From Paenibacillus cellulosilyticus (GTDB taxonomy: Bacteria; Bacillota; Bacilli; Paenibacillales; Paenibacillaceae), in contig NZ_QGTQ01000001.1 of the NCBI RefSeq assembly GCF_003182255.1, forward strand, positions 186,001-250,000: DNA of 64,000 nucleotides, given 5' to 3'. How positions within the stretch are numbered: position 1 is the first letter of the stretch; each line of letters opens with the position of its first letter. The position numbers and the translations under genes were made by a program. The notes below the pieces were generated by a model. It had not been told where the DNA came from. It saw only the letters and a list, made by a program, of their open reading frames with translations, and made no database searches. Positions 7,087 through 17,026 of the stretch are shown in pieces.

Positions 7087-8254
7087 ACTCCGCATGGCGG
7101 ATCGCCAGCACATGCCGGTCGATGCCGCCGTAGTCGGTGATGATGCGGATGTCGTCCCAGTGGCCGATTGCACGGAGCAGATCGGCCACGTCCTGCGCCT
7201 GGCCGATGCCGAGCTCGAAGCCGACGATGCGCGGGAGCTGTGCGAGCTGCGGCAATTGAACGGCCATGCGCCGGTACGGCTCAAGGCCGTCATCGCCGCC
7301 GCCGACGAGCGCAAGACGCGGCTCGTAGTCACGTACCTCCGGCTGAAGGTCGGGAATATCCGCCGCTGGAATATACGGCGGGTTGGAGACAAGCACATCG
7401 ATTCGCAGTCCGGCTGGATCAACAGCGTTAGCACGCAAACCGCCGCCAGTACTATCCGCATCACTCGCAGCAGCAGGTGCCTGCCACTCAGCTAATTTTC
7501 CAGCTAGCCCCAGAGTCTCGGGACCACCGGCAGCATCCTGAATTGCAGCAGTAGGAGCTTGCCCCTCGGCTTGCTCTCCATCTGCCCCTGCAGTCTCCCG
7601 TCCAACGACCGCCCCCTGAATCACAGCAACCTCATCCGATCCCGGTCGTCCCCCCTCTTCAACAACAGCAGCGAACGGCAGCAACAGGTCACCCTGCACG
7701 AACGTGATGCGTCCTTCCACTTCATGCTTAGCGGCATTGCAGCCGGCGACCGTCAGCGCGTCCGCCGACAGATCGGACGCGAATAAACGCCAGCTCGGGC
7801 GCTCAGCCGATAACGTTACGGCAATCGCTCCGCTGCCCGTACCTACGTCAACGACTGTTGGCACATGCCCTCCACCTGCGGCCGGCCACAGCTTGTCCAC
7901 TGCCTCCAGCACAGCCTCGACGAGCAGCTCTGTCTCCGGCCGTGGGATCAGCACAGCAGGCGTTACCGTAAACGGCCGCCCGTAGAACCACCCTTCACCA
8001 ATCAAATACTGGACAGGCTCACCGGCCGCTTTGCGTGCAATGAGCGCCGCCCAGGTCTCGAACAGCTGCTCAGGCAACGGCTCATACCAGTCACGCAGCA
8101 GCTCTGCCTTCGTGAAGCCGAGCACATGGCAGAGCAGCAGGTTAGCGTTCGAACGCGGCTCGCCGATACCGACCCCAGCAAGCAAAGAAGAAGCCTGCAA
8201 GCAGGCTTCTCCGATTGTCATACCGGGTCGAAAGGTAACCTCTGATTGCGTCAT
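7085..8254 (-). CDS. prmC: Peptide chain release factor N5-glutamine methyltransferase with internal insertion
   Basis: Methylates the glutamine of the GGQ motif in release factors using S-adenosylmethionine; its substrate prfA lies immediately upstream (50 bp) in the same operon. An N-terminal helical domain (1-95) precedes the Rossmann methyltransferase domain with SAM motif VVDVGTGSGAIAV (about 134-146) and catalytic NPPY (291-294). The protein is 389 aa against a usual ~285: residues about 195-283 form an Ala/Gly/Glu-rich insert before the NPPY motif, containing an imperfect 27-residue tandem duplication (AVIQGAVVGRET... and AAIQDAAGGPET...). The frame stays open, so the gene is probably functional. 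Confidence 0.94.
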   Translation of the reverse strand: MTQSEVTFRPGMTIGEACLQASSLLAGVGIGEPRSNANLLLCHVLGFTKAELLRDWYEPLPEQLFETWAALIARKAAGEPVQYLIGEGWFYGRPFTVTPAVLIPRPETELLVEAVLEAVDKLWPAAGGGHVPTVVDVGTGSGAIAVTLSAERPSWRLFASDLSADALTVAGCNAAKHEVEGRITFVQGDLLLPFAAVVEEGGRPGSDEVAVIQGAVVGRETAGADGEQAEGQAPTAAIQDAAGGPETLGLAGKLAEWQAPAAASDADSTGGGLRANAVDPAGLRIDVLVSNPPYIPAADIPDLQPEVRDYEPRLALVGGGDDGLEPYRRMAVQLPQLAQLPRIVGFELGIGQAQDVADLLRAIGHWDDIRIITDYGGIDRHVLAIRHAE

Positions 8255-8304
8255 CGGTCAAATTCGCCCCTTTTAAACTGCAAGCATTAACGCCCGCAGC
8301 CTTA

Positions 8305-9381
8305 TTAAAATTGATTGTTCTCTTGCTCCAGCAGCTCCGCTTGTTCCGTCAGCGTAAGCGTCTGAACGATCTCTTCGATGTCACCGTTCATGATCGAATC
8401 GAGGCGATGCAGCGTCAAGCCGATCCGGTGATCCGTTACACGGCTCTGCGGATAGTTGTACGTACGAATCCGCTCACTGCGGTCGCCCGTACCAACCTTG
8501 CTTTTACGCTCGCCCGCATACTTCGCTTCTTCTTCTTGACGATGAATCTCATAAATACGCGAGCGAAGTACTTGCAGCGCCTTCGCTTTGTTCTCATTCT
8601 GCGATTTGCCGTCTTGGCAAGTTGCAACGATGCCCGTAGGAACGTGCGTTACACGAACGGCCGATTTCGTCGTGTTGACGGACTGACCGCCAGCGCCGCT
8701 CGAGCAGAACGTATCGACGCGAATGTCTTTGTCGTGAATCTCAATCTCAACTTCTTCAACCTCAGGCATTACGGCAACCGTCGACGTTGATGTATGGATA
8801 CGACCGCCCGATTCCGTTGCAGGAATACGTTGAACGCGGTGCGCGCCACTCTCGAACTTCAGCTTGCTGTAAGCGCCTTTGCCGATAATCATGAACACGA
8901 CCTCCTTGAAGCCGCCGAGATCGCTCTCGTTCATATCCATGATTTCCGTTCTCCAGCCCTGCGAATCCGCATAGCGCGTATACATCCGATACAGGTCGGA
9001 AGCGAACAGCGCAGCTTCGTCGCCGCCCGCCGCACCACGAATCTCGACGATAACGTTCTTCTCGTCGTTCGGGTCCTTCGGCAGCAGGACGATGCGGATA
9101 CGCTCGTCAAGCTCCGCTTTGCGCTCCGCCAGCTCTTCAACCTCGAGCTTCACCATCTCGCGCATTTCGTCATCGAGCTTCTCGCCTAGCATCGCTTTGG
9201 CATCATCAAGCTGCTCGCTGACGCTTTTGTATTCAGTAAAGGCCTCGTACGCTTCCTGCAGACTCGATTGTTCCTTGGAATATTCGCGCAGACGCTTCGG
9301 ATCTCCCGCAACATCCGGGTCACAGAGCAATTCGCTCAATTTCTCATAACGGTCGGCTAGTACAGATAACCGGTCTATCAC
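8305..9381 (-). CDS. prfA: Peptide chain release factor 1
   Basis: Recognises UAA and UAG stop codons and triggers hydrolysis of peptidyl-tRNA on the ribosome. The 358-aa length is typical. It has the anticodon-mimic PAT tripeptide ([15 protein letters not shown], about residue 187) and the GGQ motif in [15 protein letters not shown] (about 230). The start is GTG 9381, with GGGGTGAATGAACG just upstream. prmC, which methylates the GGQ glutamine, follows on the same strand. Confidence 0.97.
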   Translation of the reverse strand: MIDRLSVLADRYEKLSELLCDPDVAGDPKRLREYSKEQSSLQEAYEAFTEYKSVSEQLDDAKAMLGEKLDDEMREMVKLEVEELAERKAELDERIRIVLLPKDPNDEKNVIVEIRGAAGGDEAALFASDLYRMYTRYADSQGWRTEIMDMNESDLGGFKEVVFMIIGKGAYSKLKFESGAHRVQRIPATESGGRIHTSTSTVAVMPEVEEVEIEIHDKDIRVDTFCSSGAGGQSVNTTKSAVRVTHVPTGIVATCQDGKSQNENKAKALQVLRSRIYEIHRQEEEAKYAGERKSKVGTGDRSERIRTYNYPQSRVTDHRIGLTLHRLDSIMNGDIEEIVQTLTLTEQAELLEQENNQF

Positions 9382-9515
9382 CGTTCATTCACCCCTATAA
9401 AGCCCGGCACAGCCGCAGCTTTGTATTCATCCGACAATTATAGCACAACACCGCTTCGGCATAAACTGTTTTGGATGTGGAAAGAGCCGGAACCGCGCCC
9501 AAGCCGCTATCTTTC

Positions 9516-11252
9516 TTATACTTTGAAAGACTGCACCGCCGATGTAAGCTCGCCTGCAGCGGACTTCATCGACTCGGAAGCGCCCTCAACCTCTTCCATC
9601 AATGCCAGCTGGCGTTCAGCTGCAGAGGATGCTGATGAAGCTTGATCCGCTGCGCGTTCCGCGATTCGTTCCAGTTCATCGAGTGAAGCTGCGATCTGCT
9701 CACTGCCTGCTGACATCTCCTCGGTTGAAGCGGAAACCTCCTGCATCTGACTGACAAGCGTACGTATGCCTTCCTCAATATGGCGGAACGATTCGCCCGC
9801 TTGGGCTGCGATGACCATTCCCTCCTGTGCTTCCTGCAGCGAATTCGTAACCGAATGCGCCATTGCATTCGTACGAAGCACAATACTGCCGAGCATGTCG
9901 CTTACCTGCTGGGACGACTCGCCTGCTCGCTCCGCCAGCTTGCGAATTTCCTGGGCAACGACTGCAAAGCCTTTGCCTTGCTCCCCTGCGCGCGCCGCTT
10001 CGATTGATGCGTTCAAGGCGAGCAAATGCGTCTGTGTTGCAATATCGCTAATGAGATCCATCGCTTCTCGAATATTACGGTTCCCTGCTTGCAGCTCTTG
10101 TACTTCAGAAGCCGCCTGTACAAGTCTCTCTTCAATAGCATTCATTTGCGCAACGGTGCTGTCGATACGCTCGCCGCCCGATGTCGCTTTCTCCGACGTT
10201 ACCGCTGCAAGATCAGCTACCTGCGAAGCCGATTCTGCAATACGATGAATGCCGATCGTAATCTCGGTCATCGCACGCTGGCTCTCCTGCGAGCTCTGCA
10301 GCTGCTGGGACGAGCCTGCCGCCACTTCGCGTACAGAATCGGCAACAATTCGCGTCTGCGACGAGGAATCGCTAGCGTTATGATGCACGGACTCAGCGTT
10401 GTTATTTACGGTCTGGGATAACGTTTGGACCTTATGAATAAGTCCATTCAAATTGGCAATCATGCCATTGAATGCCGTAGACAAACGACCGATCTCTCCA
10501 CCCGCTCGTACATCGGCCGATACCGTCAGATCGCCGCTTGCGGCTTGTTCGGATAGACGCGCCAGACGCTTCAGAGGAGCGAGCATTGCACGAAGGAGCA
10601 GCACGATCAGAAGTATACCGATTACCTCCGTGCTAATCGCGATAACGGCTTCGCGCTTCAACATTGTATTCAACTGCTCTTGCATATGGGATGGGTCAAA
10701 ATCAAGCTGGAACACCGCCATCGTATCGCCCTTGCTGTTCTTGATCGGCTGCAAATACGTGAGCCAGTTCTCACCGTTCTCCAGCTCAGCCTCGTAAACG
10801 ACGGAACCGTCTTTCTGAGCCTTCTCCCAATTATTCATAAACTGTTCGGGCGCTGTGAACGCATCGCCTGCCTTCGGGCCTTGTTCGTCGTCGGAATCGC
10901 TGGACAGCATGTAAGTCATTGCCCCACCTTGCACGCCCGGCACCAGTACGTAGGCATGGCTGACGTTATCTTCCTTCGACAACAGCTCCGTAATTTCACT
11001 CAGCTTCTGATATGAGCGAGACGTTGTAAACGGCTGCCCCTTCTTCATTTTCTCATATACAGAAGACATTCCCGTCTCCTCCGGAATGAACTGCTTTTCC
11101 ATCAATCGGCCCGAATCACGCAGATGTTCGAAATACGTGCTTTTATCCTGCGCGCTATTCTCTAATACCATGATACTGACGACAATAATGATGAATATTG
11201 CCATGATTAACGAACTTTTCAGCACTAGCCCCATGTTTCGAAACCATTTCAC
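9516..11252 (-). CDS. Methyl-accepting chemotaxis protein
   Basis: Membrane chemoreceptor, 578 aa, feeding the CheA/CheW pathway. Layout: TM1 at about 9-28, an extracytoplasmic sensor of about 170 residues (Cache-like, ligand unknown), TM2 at about 202-222, HAMP (about 223-277), then the long coiled-coil signalling domain with the conserved tip [34 protein letters not shown] (split: [30 protein letters not shown]). Start is GTG 11252 after GGGGGCG. It stands alone between ychF and prfA; no other chemotaxis genes are nearby. Confidence 0.94.
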   Translation of the reverse strand: MKWFRNMGLVLKSSLIMAIFIIIVVSIMVLENSAQDKSTYFEHLRDSGRLMEKQFIPEETGMSSVYEKMKKGQPFTTSRSYQKLSEITELLSKEDNVSHAYVLVPGVQGGAMTYMLSSDSDDEQGPKAGDAFTAPEQFMNNWEKAQKDGSVVYEAELENGENWLTYLQPIKNSKGDTMAVFQLDFDPSHMQEQLNTMLKREAVIAISTEVIGILLIVLLLRAMLAPLKRLARLSEQAASGDLTVSADVRAGGEIGRLSTAFNGMIANLNGLIHKVQTLSQTVNNNAESVHHNASDSSSQTRIVADSVREVAAGSSQQLQSSQESQRAMTEITIGIHRIAESASQVADLAAVTSEKATSGGERIDSTVAQMNAIEERLVQAASEVQELQAGNRNIREAMDLISDIATQTHLLALNASIEAARAGEQGKGFAVVAQEIRKLAERAGESSQQVSDMLGSIVLRTNAMAHSVTNSLQEAQEGMVIAAQAGESFRHIEEGIRTLVSQMQEVSASTEEMSAGSEQIAASLDELERIAERAADQASSASSAAERQLALMEEVEGASESMKSAAGELTSAVQSFKV

Positions 11253-11392
11253 GTTGTGAACGCCCCCTGTTGTAGGAAAATTGTACCACCCTATTTCTCA
11301 TAACGGCATTGGAATCGGTTTCAATTAGAACAATCGGATATAAATACAAAAACAAAATTCAATGTCTAATAGATAAACATCAACGAATGCAT

Positions 11393-11445
11393 AAAAAAAG
11401 AACGCCATTCCAGCAAATCGCGCTGTGATGGCATTCTTATAACAA
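11393..11445 (-). terminator. Intrinsic terminator after ychF
   Basis: On the minus strand AAGAATGCCAT pairs with the complementary arm ending GAATGGCGTTCTT, followed by seven T. It directly follows the ychF stop codon. Confidence 0.85.
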
Positions 11446-11453
11446 AATATCGA

Positions 11454-12554
11454 TTAAACGTTGAAACGGAAGTGCATAACGTCTCCGTCTTGCACCACAT
11501 ATTCTTTGCCTTCGAGGCGAAGCTGGCCTTTCTCCTTCGCTGCGTTCATGGAGCCTGCGGCCACCAGATCGTCGTAGGAAACAACCTCCGCACGGATGAA
11601 GCCGCGCTCGAAGTCAGTGTGGATGACGCCTGCCGCTTGCGGCGCTTTCATCCCTTTGCGAATCGTCCATGCGCGCACTTCTTGTACGCCAGCTGTGAAG
11701 TACGTGTACAAGCCGAGCAGCTTGTACGCCGCGTTGATCAGACGATCCAAGCCGGATTGCGTAAGACCAAGCTCCTCGAGGAACATTGCCTTGTCTTCGC
11801 CTTCGAGCTCGGCAATCTCGGATTCCACCTTTGCGCTGATCGGCACAACAACTGCGCCTTCCTCCGCTGCGAATTCACGTACGATCTTCACGTATGGATT
11901 ATCATCCGAATTCGCCGCTTCCGTCTCGTTCACGTTAGCCGCATACAGCACCGGCTTCATCGTCAGCAGATGAAGGTCGCGAATAAGCAAACGCTCGTCA
12001 TCGCTCAGCTCGACGCTGCGCGCTGGCTGGTCGTTGTACAGTGCTTCCTTCAGTCGCTCCAGCACTTCAACTTCCTGCGCATACTGCTTGTTGCCGCCCT
12101 TCATGTTCTTGCGGGAGCGGTCAATACGACGGTCAACGGAATCGATGTCTGCCAGGATCAGCTCGAGGTTAATCGTCTGGATGTCACCAAGCGGATCGAC
12201 TTTACCAGCAACGTGTGTAATGTTCTCGTCCACGAAGCAGCGAACAACGTGTACGATCGCATCTACTTCACGAATGTTCGCAAGGAACTTGTTACCGAGT
12301 CCTTCGCCCTTGCTCGCACCTGCTACGAGGCCGGCAATATCAACGAATTCAAATGCTGTAGGTACCGTACGGTTCGGTACGACGAGCTCCGTCAGCTTGA
12401 CGAGACGCTCATCCGGTACCTCAACGACGCCCACGTTCGGGTCGATCGTACAAAACGGATAGTTGGCCGATTCCGCTCCGGCCTGCGTAATTGCGTTAAA
12501 CAGCGTCGACTTGCCGACATTCGGCAGTCCGACTATTCCACATGAAAGCGCCAT
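11454..12554 (-). CDS. ychF: Redox-regulated ATPase/GTPase YchF (Obg family)
   Basis: Translation-associated P-loop ATPase of the Obg-HflX group that binds ribosomes. From ATG 12554 it is 366 aa, the usual family length: G1 GLPNVGKST near residue 8, G3 DIAGLV near residue 70, the NANVNET-type G4 region (AANVNET) and a C-terminal TGS domain ending [19 protein letters not shown] 12566 would leave no room for the AGGAG ribosome site, so the ATG was preferred. Expressed alone, with its own terminator. Confidence 0.95.
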   Translation of the reverse strand: MALSCGIVGLPNVGKSTLFNAITQAGAESANYPFCTIDPNVGVVEVPDERLVKLTELVVPNRTVPTAFEFVDIAGLVAGASKGEGLGNKFLANIREVDAIVHVVRCFVDENITHVAGKVDPLGDIQTINLELILADIDSVDRRIDRSRKNMKGGNKQYAQEVEVLERLKEALYNDQPARSVELSDDERLLIRDLHLLTMKPVLYAANVNETEAANSDDNPYVKIVREFAAEEGAVVVPISAKVESEIAELEGEDKAMFLEELGLTQSGLDRLINAAYKLLGLYTYFTAGVQEVRAWTIRKGMKAPQAAGVIHTDFERGFIRAEVVSYDDLVAAGSMNAAKEKGQLRLEGKEYVVQDGDVMHFRFNV

Positions 12555-12649
12555 GACGCACAACAACTCCTAATCTCTTATCAATATTGGACATTATACC
12601 GCAGCCTGCCTCACATGGAAAGCTTCTAGCACCTGAGACTCGCTGACGA

Positions 12650-13561
12650 TTAGGATGACGCCGGGGCCTCCTGCCCCATTTCGTCCTGCAAACGTTCCAG
12701 CTCATCAATGAGATCCTGCGTCGGAGGCGTGACTTCTTCCGCCTTCTTAGCCTCCTCCGGCACCGTGACGGTTTGGCCGCCTTCCCAGTCACTGTACTTG
12801 ATATCAAGCGTTTGATTAAGCGTCACCGGCTCCCCTTTTTCGAATTCAATGGACAATACCATGGCCATGCTCACACTCATCGGCAGCTTTGAGGTGGCAT
12901 CCGTCACCAACTGATAGGTGAAGCTGTTTACCTTAATCGTATCGGCAACCTCTTCCGTCATCGTTCCGCCGCCGAACGTCCCGCGCAGCACATCGTCTAT
13001 GATTGCTTTGGCCCCTGCATCCGTCCCGTCCCCTGAATAGTCGTACTGAAGCTGTCCTGCCGAATTCGTGCTGCTCTTCAGCTTATCCGAAGACTGCTCC
13101 AACTGTTTGATCGGTTCCGAAGGATTTACCTGATAATCCGACAAGGTCTCCTTCACCTGCGGGATCACGGAGGCAGTCATTCGCGTCCAATCTCCCGATG
13201 TTAAGTCATGCATGTAGTAGCCATCCGACGTCAAAATCGTCTCCATCTTCGACTTCTCGCCCTCATACTCGGATTCAATGGACTGCTTCATCTGAAGCGG
13301 CTCACGCACGACGGGACCAGATGTCGTCATGTCCATTGTTTCTTCGCCCAGCTTCTGACCAAGCTTCATCTCAATCGACCACGTCTTCGACTTCGCTGCC
13401 GCTTCGGCAGATTGCTCCAACTGCTGCTTCAGCTTCGAAGCATCCCCCGACACCGTTGTTTCCTCCGTCTTGCCCGATGAACAAGCTATCGTCATCAGCA
13501 GCGTGATGACGGCTGTGCCCAGCATCATGAACCGTCTGCCTGCTCTATTTGCTCTTCTCAT
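12650..13561 (-). CDS. Lipoprotein, DUF6612-like
   Basis: A 303-aa secreted lipoprotein: basic N-terminus, hydrophobic stretch and lipobox TIAC with Cys at about residue 27. The mature part alternates beta-rich segments of the LolA/LppX type (KMETILTSDGYYMHDLTSGDWTRM; LSIEFEKGEPVTLNQTLDIKYSDW) and ends in a Glu/Pro-rich tail. This resembles the DUF6612 family of Firmicutes, whose function is unknown. It is monocistronic, 95 bp upstream of ychF on the same strand. Lipoprotein status is clear from sequence; the family name is recalled, not searched. Confidence 0.72.
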   Translation of the reverse strand: MRRANRAGRRFMMLGTAVITLLMTIACSSGKTEETTVSGDASKLKQQLEQSAEAAAKSKTWSIEMKLGQKLGEETMDMTTSGPVVREPLQMKQSIESEYEGEKSKMETILTSDGYYMHDLTSGDWTRMTASVIPQVKETLSDYQVNPSEPIKQLEQSSDKLKSSTNSAGQLQYDYSGDGTDAGAKAIIDDVLRGTFGGGTMTEEVADTIKVNSFTYQLVTDATSKLPMSVSMAMVLSIEFEKGEPVTLNQTLDIKYSDWEGGQTVTVPEEAKKAEEVTPPTQDLIDELERLQDEMGQEAPASS

Positions 13562-13649
13562 TCGTTCGTGCTCCTCTCCATCGTCATCGTTCTTAGAATG
13601 TCCCAGGGTATACAGGGGATACTACCCGCAAGGGAGGTGCGATAAACCA

Positions 13650-13793
13650 ATGGAGAACCAATCGCATAAAGGCAATTACAAAGGAACAACGAATATGAAG
13701 GCGAAAAATCAAGACATGGCATTCGTTAACGATACGATCGAGGATGCGAAATCCGTCACAAATTTCTCGGGTAAAAAGAAAAAATCGGATTAA
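13650..13793 (+). CDS. Small Lys/Asn-rich protein, 47 aa
   Basis: A short frame starting ATG 13650 after a strong ribosome site GGGAGGTG (8-bp spacing) and ending TAA 13793. The product begins MENQSHKGNYKGTTNMKAKN, is hydrophilic, has no membrane segment and ends with a KKKK cluster. It is divergent from the lipoprotein gene. I do not recognise a family; the charge and size resemble small spore or nucleic-acid-binding proteins, but that is only a resemblance. The ribosome site and codon use make it likely to be real. Confidence 0.65.
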   Translation: MENQSHKGNYKGTTNMKAKNQDMAFVNDTIEDAKSVTNFSGKKKKSD

Positions 13794-13794
13794 G

Positions 13795-13891
13795 CAGGAT
13801 GATACGGCTGCCACTAATTGAGATGAGGCGGTAAGTTTCAGCCAGGATGAAACGGCTGCCACTAATTAGATCGGGCGGTAAGTTTCAACCA
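13795..13891. repeat. Direct repeat, 2 x about 47 bp
   Basis: Two adjacent units (about 13795-13843 and 13842-13891) share ACGGCTGCCACTAATT and GGCGGTAAGTTTCA with a few differences. They follow the 47-aa gene and precede the hairpin at 13898-13926. No coding potential is apparent. Confidence 0.7.
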
Positions 13892-13897
13892 GTAAAA

Positions 13898-13926
13898 TAT
13901 AAGACTTCACCTTATAAAGTCTTATA
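13898..13926. terminator. Hairpin, possible terminator
   Basis: TATAAGACTT pairs perfectly with AAGTCTTATA across a 9-nt loop. The poly-T tail is weak on the plus strand (TTGC) and better on the minus strand (TTTTAC). It may end transcription of the small gene at 13650-13793. Confidence 0.5.
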
Positions 13927-13934
13927 TTGCACGC

Positions 13935-13972
13935 AAAATCCCCGCCGAGGCATGATGCCGCCGGCGGGGATT
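13935..13972 (-). terminator. Intrinsic terminator after the YcdB/SLH gene
   Basis: AATCCCCGCCG and CGGCGGGGATT form an 11-bp GC-rich stem; on the minus strand it is followed by TTTTGCG. It lies 26 bp beyond the stop of the gene at 13998-16400. Confidence 0.82.
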
Positions 13973-13997
13973 GCTATTACTGCACTTCAGCCTGCGC

Positions 13998-16400
13998 TTA
14001 TTTATCGCGCAGCGGCGCTTCTTTCAGATCAGCCTTCACCTGCAAGAAACGGAAGAATGCCGTCGCCGCTTCTGCACGCGTCACTTCGCGTTCTGGCAAG
14101 AACTTGCCGTTCTGCAGCGTCATAATGCCAAGCCCAACGGCGATTGCCGCCTGCCCTTTCTGCTCGACCTTATCCGCATCTGAGAACGTCACGTTGAACA
14201 AATTGTCATGCTCGGCAAGCGGGTTGTAGCCCAGCGCACGCACGATAAGCTCCGCCATTTCCTCGCGATCGACCTTGCCCTCCGGATTAAATGTACCGTC
14301 GCCGACATCGATCAACTGCTGCTGCAGTGCCGTCTCGACATACGCGAAGTAGCCCGAATCCGCCGCTACATCGTTAAACGATGCAGTTGCTTCTGCTTTA
14401 GCATCAGAAGCATAATATATCGGCGTGCCTTGATTCATCGCCAATACGAGCATCTTAATCATCTCGCCGCGCGTGATGACCGCATTCGGATTCACTTTGC
14501 CATCCTGCAGATCGAGTGCCTTGTACGTAACCATCAGCTCCAGCTCACGTTGCGCCCAGTGGCCTTCAATGTCCGTAGCTGTCTGCCGCTCCAACGTCGT
14601 CACTGTGCCATCATCCGCATTGATCCATTGTCCCGTAAGCGCATCAAGCGTCACGTTCTGATCAAGGTTATAACGTGGCACGAGCTGATAAACAAGCTTC
14701 GCTTCGCCTTGCGATTTCACTTCATTCGGCTGGATTTCGCCAGCTGCCACCATGAGCTTATACTTCTCAACTGGAATCGGCTGTCCATCCCAGTAGTAAT
14801 TGTACTCCGACTGATACGTCAGCTGTACGCGGTAGTAGTCCATCCAAGCATCGGCAGCTTTATCATCACCAATGACCTTTGGTGCGATCGCCGGGAACTC
14901 AAAGCCGGATGTGTTGGACCAGTAGCTCTCGACAGAGCCGTCATAGGCGCTGATCGACACTTGCACGGATTCGCTGTCGACAGAAACGCCATTTACTTTG
15001 CGAACCGCATTGAAGTAGTAATTACCTATTTGTTCCGGCCTCTTATTCTCATAAACAGATGTATCATATTCCATCAAGTAGTACTGATCGGCGAGCCAGC
15101 CGAGCTGTTTGCCTAGCACTTCAATCGCCTTCGTACGCGCAGCGGCATACGTAGCACCCGTTCCCGTGTTAGCCGAGTTATAGGCCGAATAGCTGCGGAC
15201 CTCGCCCGTTTGCGCATCTACCTGCGCATAGATCGATGTACCGCCGTTATTCTTATCCGCACTCTCTACCGAGTAGGACAGCTGCCAATACGATCTGTTC
15301 TTGCCTGTCGCATCATCCGCATACTCGCCGTACTCGGAGCTCGTAAGCTTCGCATCCTTCGGCAGGCCGAAGGCGGCATCGACCTTAGCTGCTGCCTGCT
15401 CCTTCGTCAGTGCAGCATCCGAGGAAGGCTTCGTACCGAGCGGCTTCGCACTGATCTGCGTTTCCTTTGCTGTTGTGCTTTCTCCGCCAACAACTTCGCC
15501 TGTAATCGCTGATATCGCGACTGGTGCCATACCGTAGACAAGCAGCGGCTTACGCGGCTTCATTTGATAAGGAATGATGTACGCTAATGTAGGACTCGCT
15601 GCTGCTTGCAGCTTGGCAACCGCCTCGTCACTCGTAACCGCAGCAGCCGCTTTATCGAATGTGATGGAGTTATCCCAATAGCGGTTGTAGCTCAGCACAT
15701 GACCTTCGCCATCAATCTGCAGATCGATGTAGTTCTCCACGAATGGAATGCCGTTCACGATCCGGTTGAATCGAATGGAATGAACGACCTTACCTGTCAG
15801 CGGGGGCTTATCGCCTACGCCAACATAAGCATCCAACTCCACTTGATCCTTGTAGGCCGCAGCCACCTTCGCGATGAACGACTGCGCGACCTCAGTCGCT
15901 TGATCACGATCCACCTTTGCCGGATATACAGGCTTCACATTCGTATCGTCCGTGTAGCTGTTATAACCGATCAATTCGCCGTTGCCAGCGTCAATCGTCA
16001 CATTGATATTGCCGAGCGTACGCTCCTTCACTTGATACGTATAGCTTAAGCTCCATACGCTGTACTGCCCGCTGGAACGGAATGAGGAAGAAAGGCTGGC
16101 GCTTTGCAGCTTATACGTTTCCGGGATGCTGACATATTGTTGAGCGAGTGCAATCGCCTTTGTTTTCGTAATGGCTGCATCAAGCTGGACATTCGCTTCT
16201 GTCGTTGGCAGGCCTTCTGCCGATGATGAGGCTGTAGTTGATTGTGCGCTGTCGGCCGTTGCAGATACCGCAACGGCTTCATTCGATGCTGCGAATGCGC
16301 CTGTAGGCAGTGACAGCGTAAGCGCTGTTGCCGTCGCCAATGCAACCAGCTTGCGCGAGTTCAGCTTCCGCTTCCTGTTCTTATTGGACTTGGTGGACAT
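13998..16400 (-). CDS. Surface protein with YcdB/PepSY-like repeats and three SLH domains
   Basis: Exported cell-wall protein, 800 aa. Start ATG 16400 is set by GGGAGGGG 9 bp upstream and gives a clean signal peptide (KLVALATATALTLSLPTGAFA). Residues about 75-560 hold several YcdB/YcdC-type PepSY-like repeats (e.g. GNINVTIDAGNGELIGYNSY; IYAQVDAQTGEVRSYSAY). The C-terminus carries three SLH domains (ITRGEMIKMLVLAMN; VDREEMAELIVRAL; VTRAEAATAFFRFL), which bind pyruvylated secondary wall polymers. The repeats may inhibit or chaperone secreted proteases, by analogy with PepSY; no substrate is known. It is monocistronic with a strong terminator. Confidence 0.87.
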   Translation of the reverse strand: MSTKSNKNRKRKLNSRKLVALATATALTLSLPTGAFAASNEAVAVSATADSAQSTTASSSAEGLPTTEANVQLDAAITKTKAIALAQQYVSIPETYKLQSASLSSSFRSSGQYSVWSLSYTYQVKERTLGNINVTIDAGNGELIGYNSYTDDTNVKPVYPAKVDRDQATEVAQSFIAKVAAAYKDQVELDAYVGVGDKPPLTGKVVHSIRFNRIVNGIPFVENYIDLQIDGEGHVLSYNRYWDNSITFDKAAAAVTSDEAVAKLQAAASPTLAYIIPYQMKPRKPLLVYGMAPVAISAITGEVVGGESTTAKETQISAKPLGTKPSSDAALTKEQAAAKVDAAFGLPKDAKLTSSEYGEYADDATGKNRSYWQLSYSVESADKNNGGTSIYAQVDAQTGEVRSYSAYNSANTGTGATYAAARTKAIEVLGKQLGWLADQYYLMEYDTSVYENKRPEQIGNYYFNAVRKVNGVSVDSESVQVSISAYDGSVESYWSNTSGFEFPAIAPKVIGDDKAADAWMDYYRVQLTYQSEYNYYWDGQPIPVEKYKLMVAAGEIQPNEVKSQGEAKLVYQLVPRYNLDQNVTLDALTGQWINADDGTVTTLERQTATDIEGHWAQRELELMVTYKALDLQDGKVNPNAVITRGEMIKMLVLAMNQGTPIYYASDAKAEATASFNDVAADSGYFAYVETALQQQLIDVGDGTFNPEGKVDREEMAELIVRALGYNPLAEHDNLFNVTFSDADKVEQKGQAAIAVGLGIMTLQNGKFLPEREVTRAEAATAFFRFLQVKADLKEAPLRDK

Positions 16401-16551
16401 TTCGTAATACCCCTCCCGTGTTATCGGTCCTGATGGAAATGATCGCTTTTCGTTCCAATCTGAATAATACAACGCTGGCGGGATGTATTTAGTTGCTGGA
16501 AATTACGGAATTTTTGAGAAATCCACTATTTTTTGAATACATGTTTGCACA

Positions 16552-16597
16552 CAAAAAAGCCCTCACCCTGCTCTTGCGAGCAGAATGAAGGCTCTTG
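16552..16597 (-). terminator. Intrinsic terminator after trxA
   Basis: On the minus strand AAGAGCCTTCATTCTGCTC pairs with GAGCAGGGTGAGGGCTT and is followed by a run of T, 30 bp beyond the trxA stop. Confidence 0.87.
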
Positions 16598-16625
16598 CCG
16601 TTGCTATTCACGGATTACGTCAACC

Positions 16626-16937
16626 TTACAGGTTGTTCGTAATTCTCGTTTTGAGCGAATCCTTGGATTGCAGACCAACGAGCTTGTCGATTGGTTGGCC
16701 GTCCTTGAACAGGATCAGCGTCGGGATGCTCATTACACCGAACTGGGAAGCCAGTTCAGGCTGCTCGTCAACGTTGATTTTCGCGATCGTAGCTTGACCT
16801 TCAAGCTCCGTTGCGAGCTCCTCAACGATAGGAAGCTGCATTTTGCAAGGGCCGCACCATGGCGCCCAGAAATCTACGAGGGACACGCCGCTTTCGATGC
16901 TTTGTGTGAAGTTTTCTTTCGTCAATGCGATTGCCAT
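16626..16937 (-). CDS. trxA: Thioredoxin
   Basis: Cytosolic disulfide reductase of 103 aa with the canonical active site FWAPWCGPCK near residue 25 and the cis-Pro loop SIPTLILF near residue 74. Start ATG 16937 follows AGGAGAGG. It has its own terminator, so it is probably a single-gene unit. Whether it is the main TrxA or one of several paralogues cannot be told from this window. Confidence 0.94.
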   Translation of the reverse strand: MAIALTKENFTQSIESGVSLVDFWAPWCGPCKMQLPIVEELATELEGQATIAKINVDEQPELASQFGVMSIPTLILFKDGQPIDKLVGLQSKDSLKTRITNNL

Positions 16938-17026
16938 ATTGTATCATTCCTCTCCTAATTATCTTGTATGGAATGGGGGTTACCCGTCATACCGCTAAAT
17001 CCTTCAGCCGCCAGCTATGCCTGACT

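Noticed and set aside
11472-12545. Long open frame antisense to ychF
   Set aside because: Fully overlaps a conserved gene and encodes no recognisable motif.
16924-16938. ATGATACAATATG, left half of the 19-bp palindrome, at the trxA start codon
   Set aside because: The second arm is absent and the match covers the start codon; probably chance.
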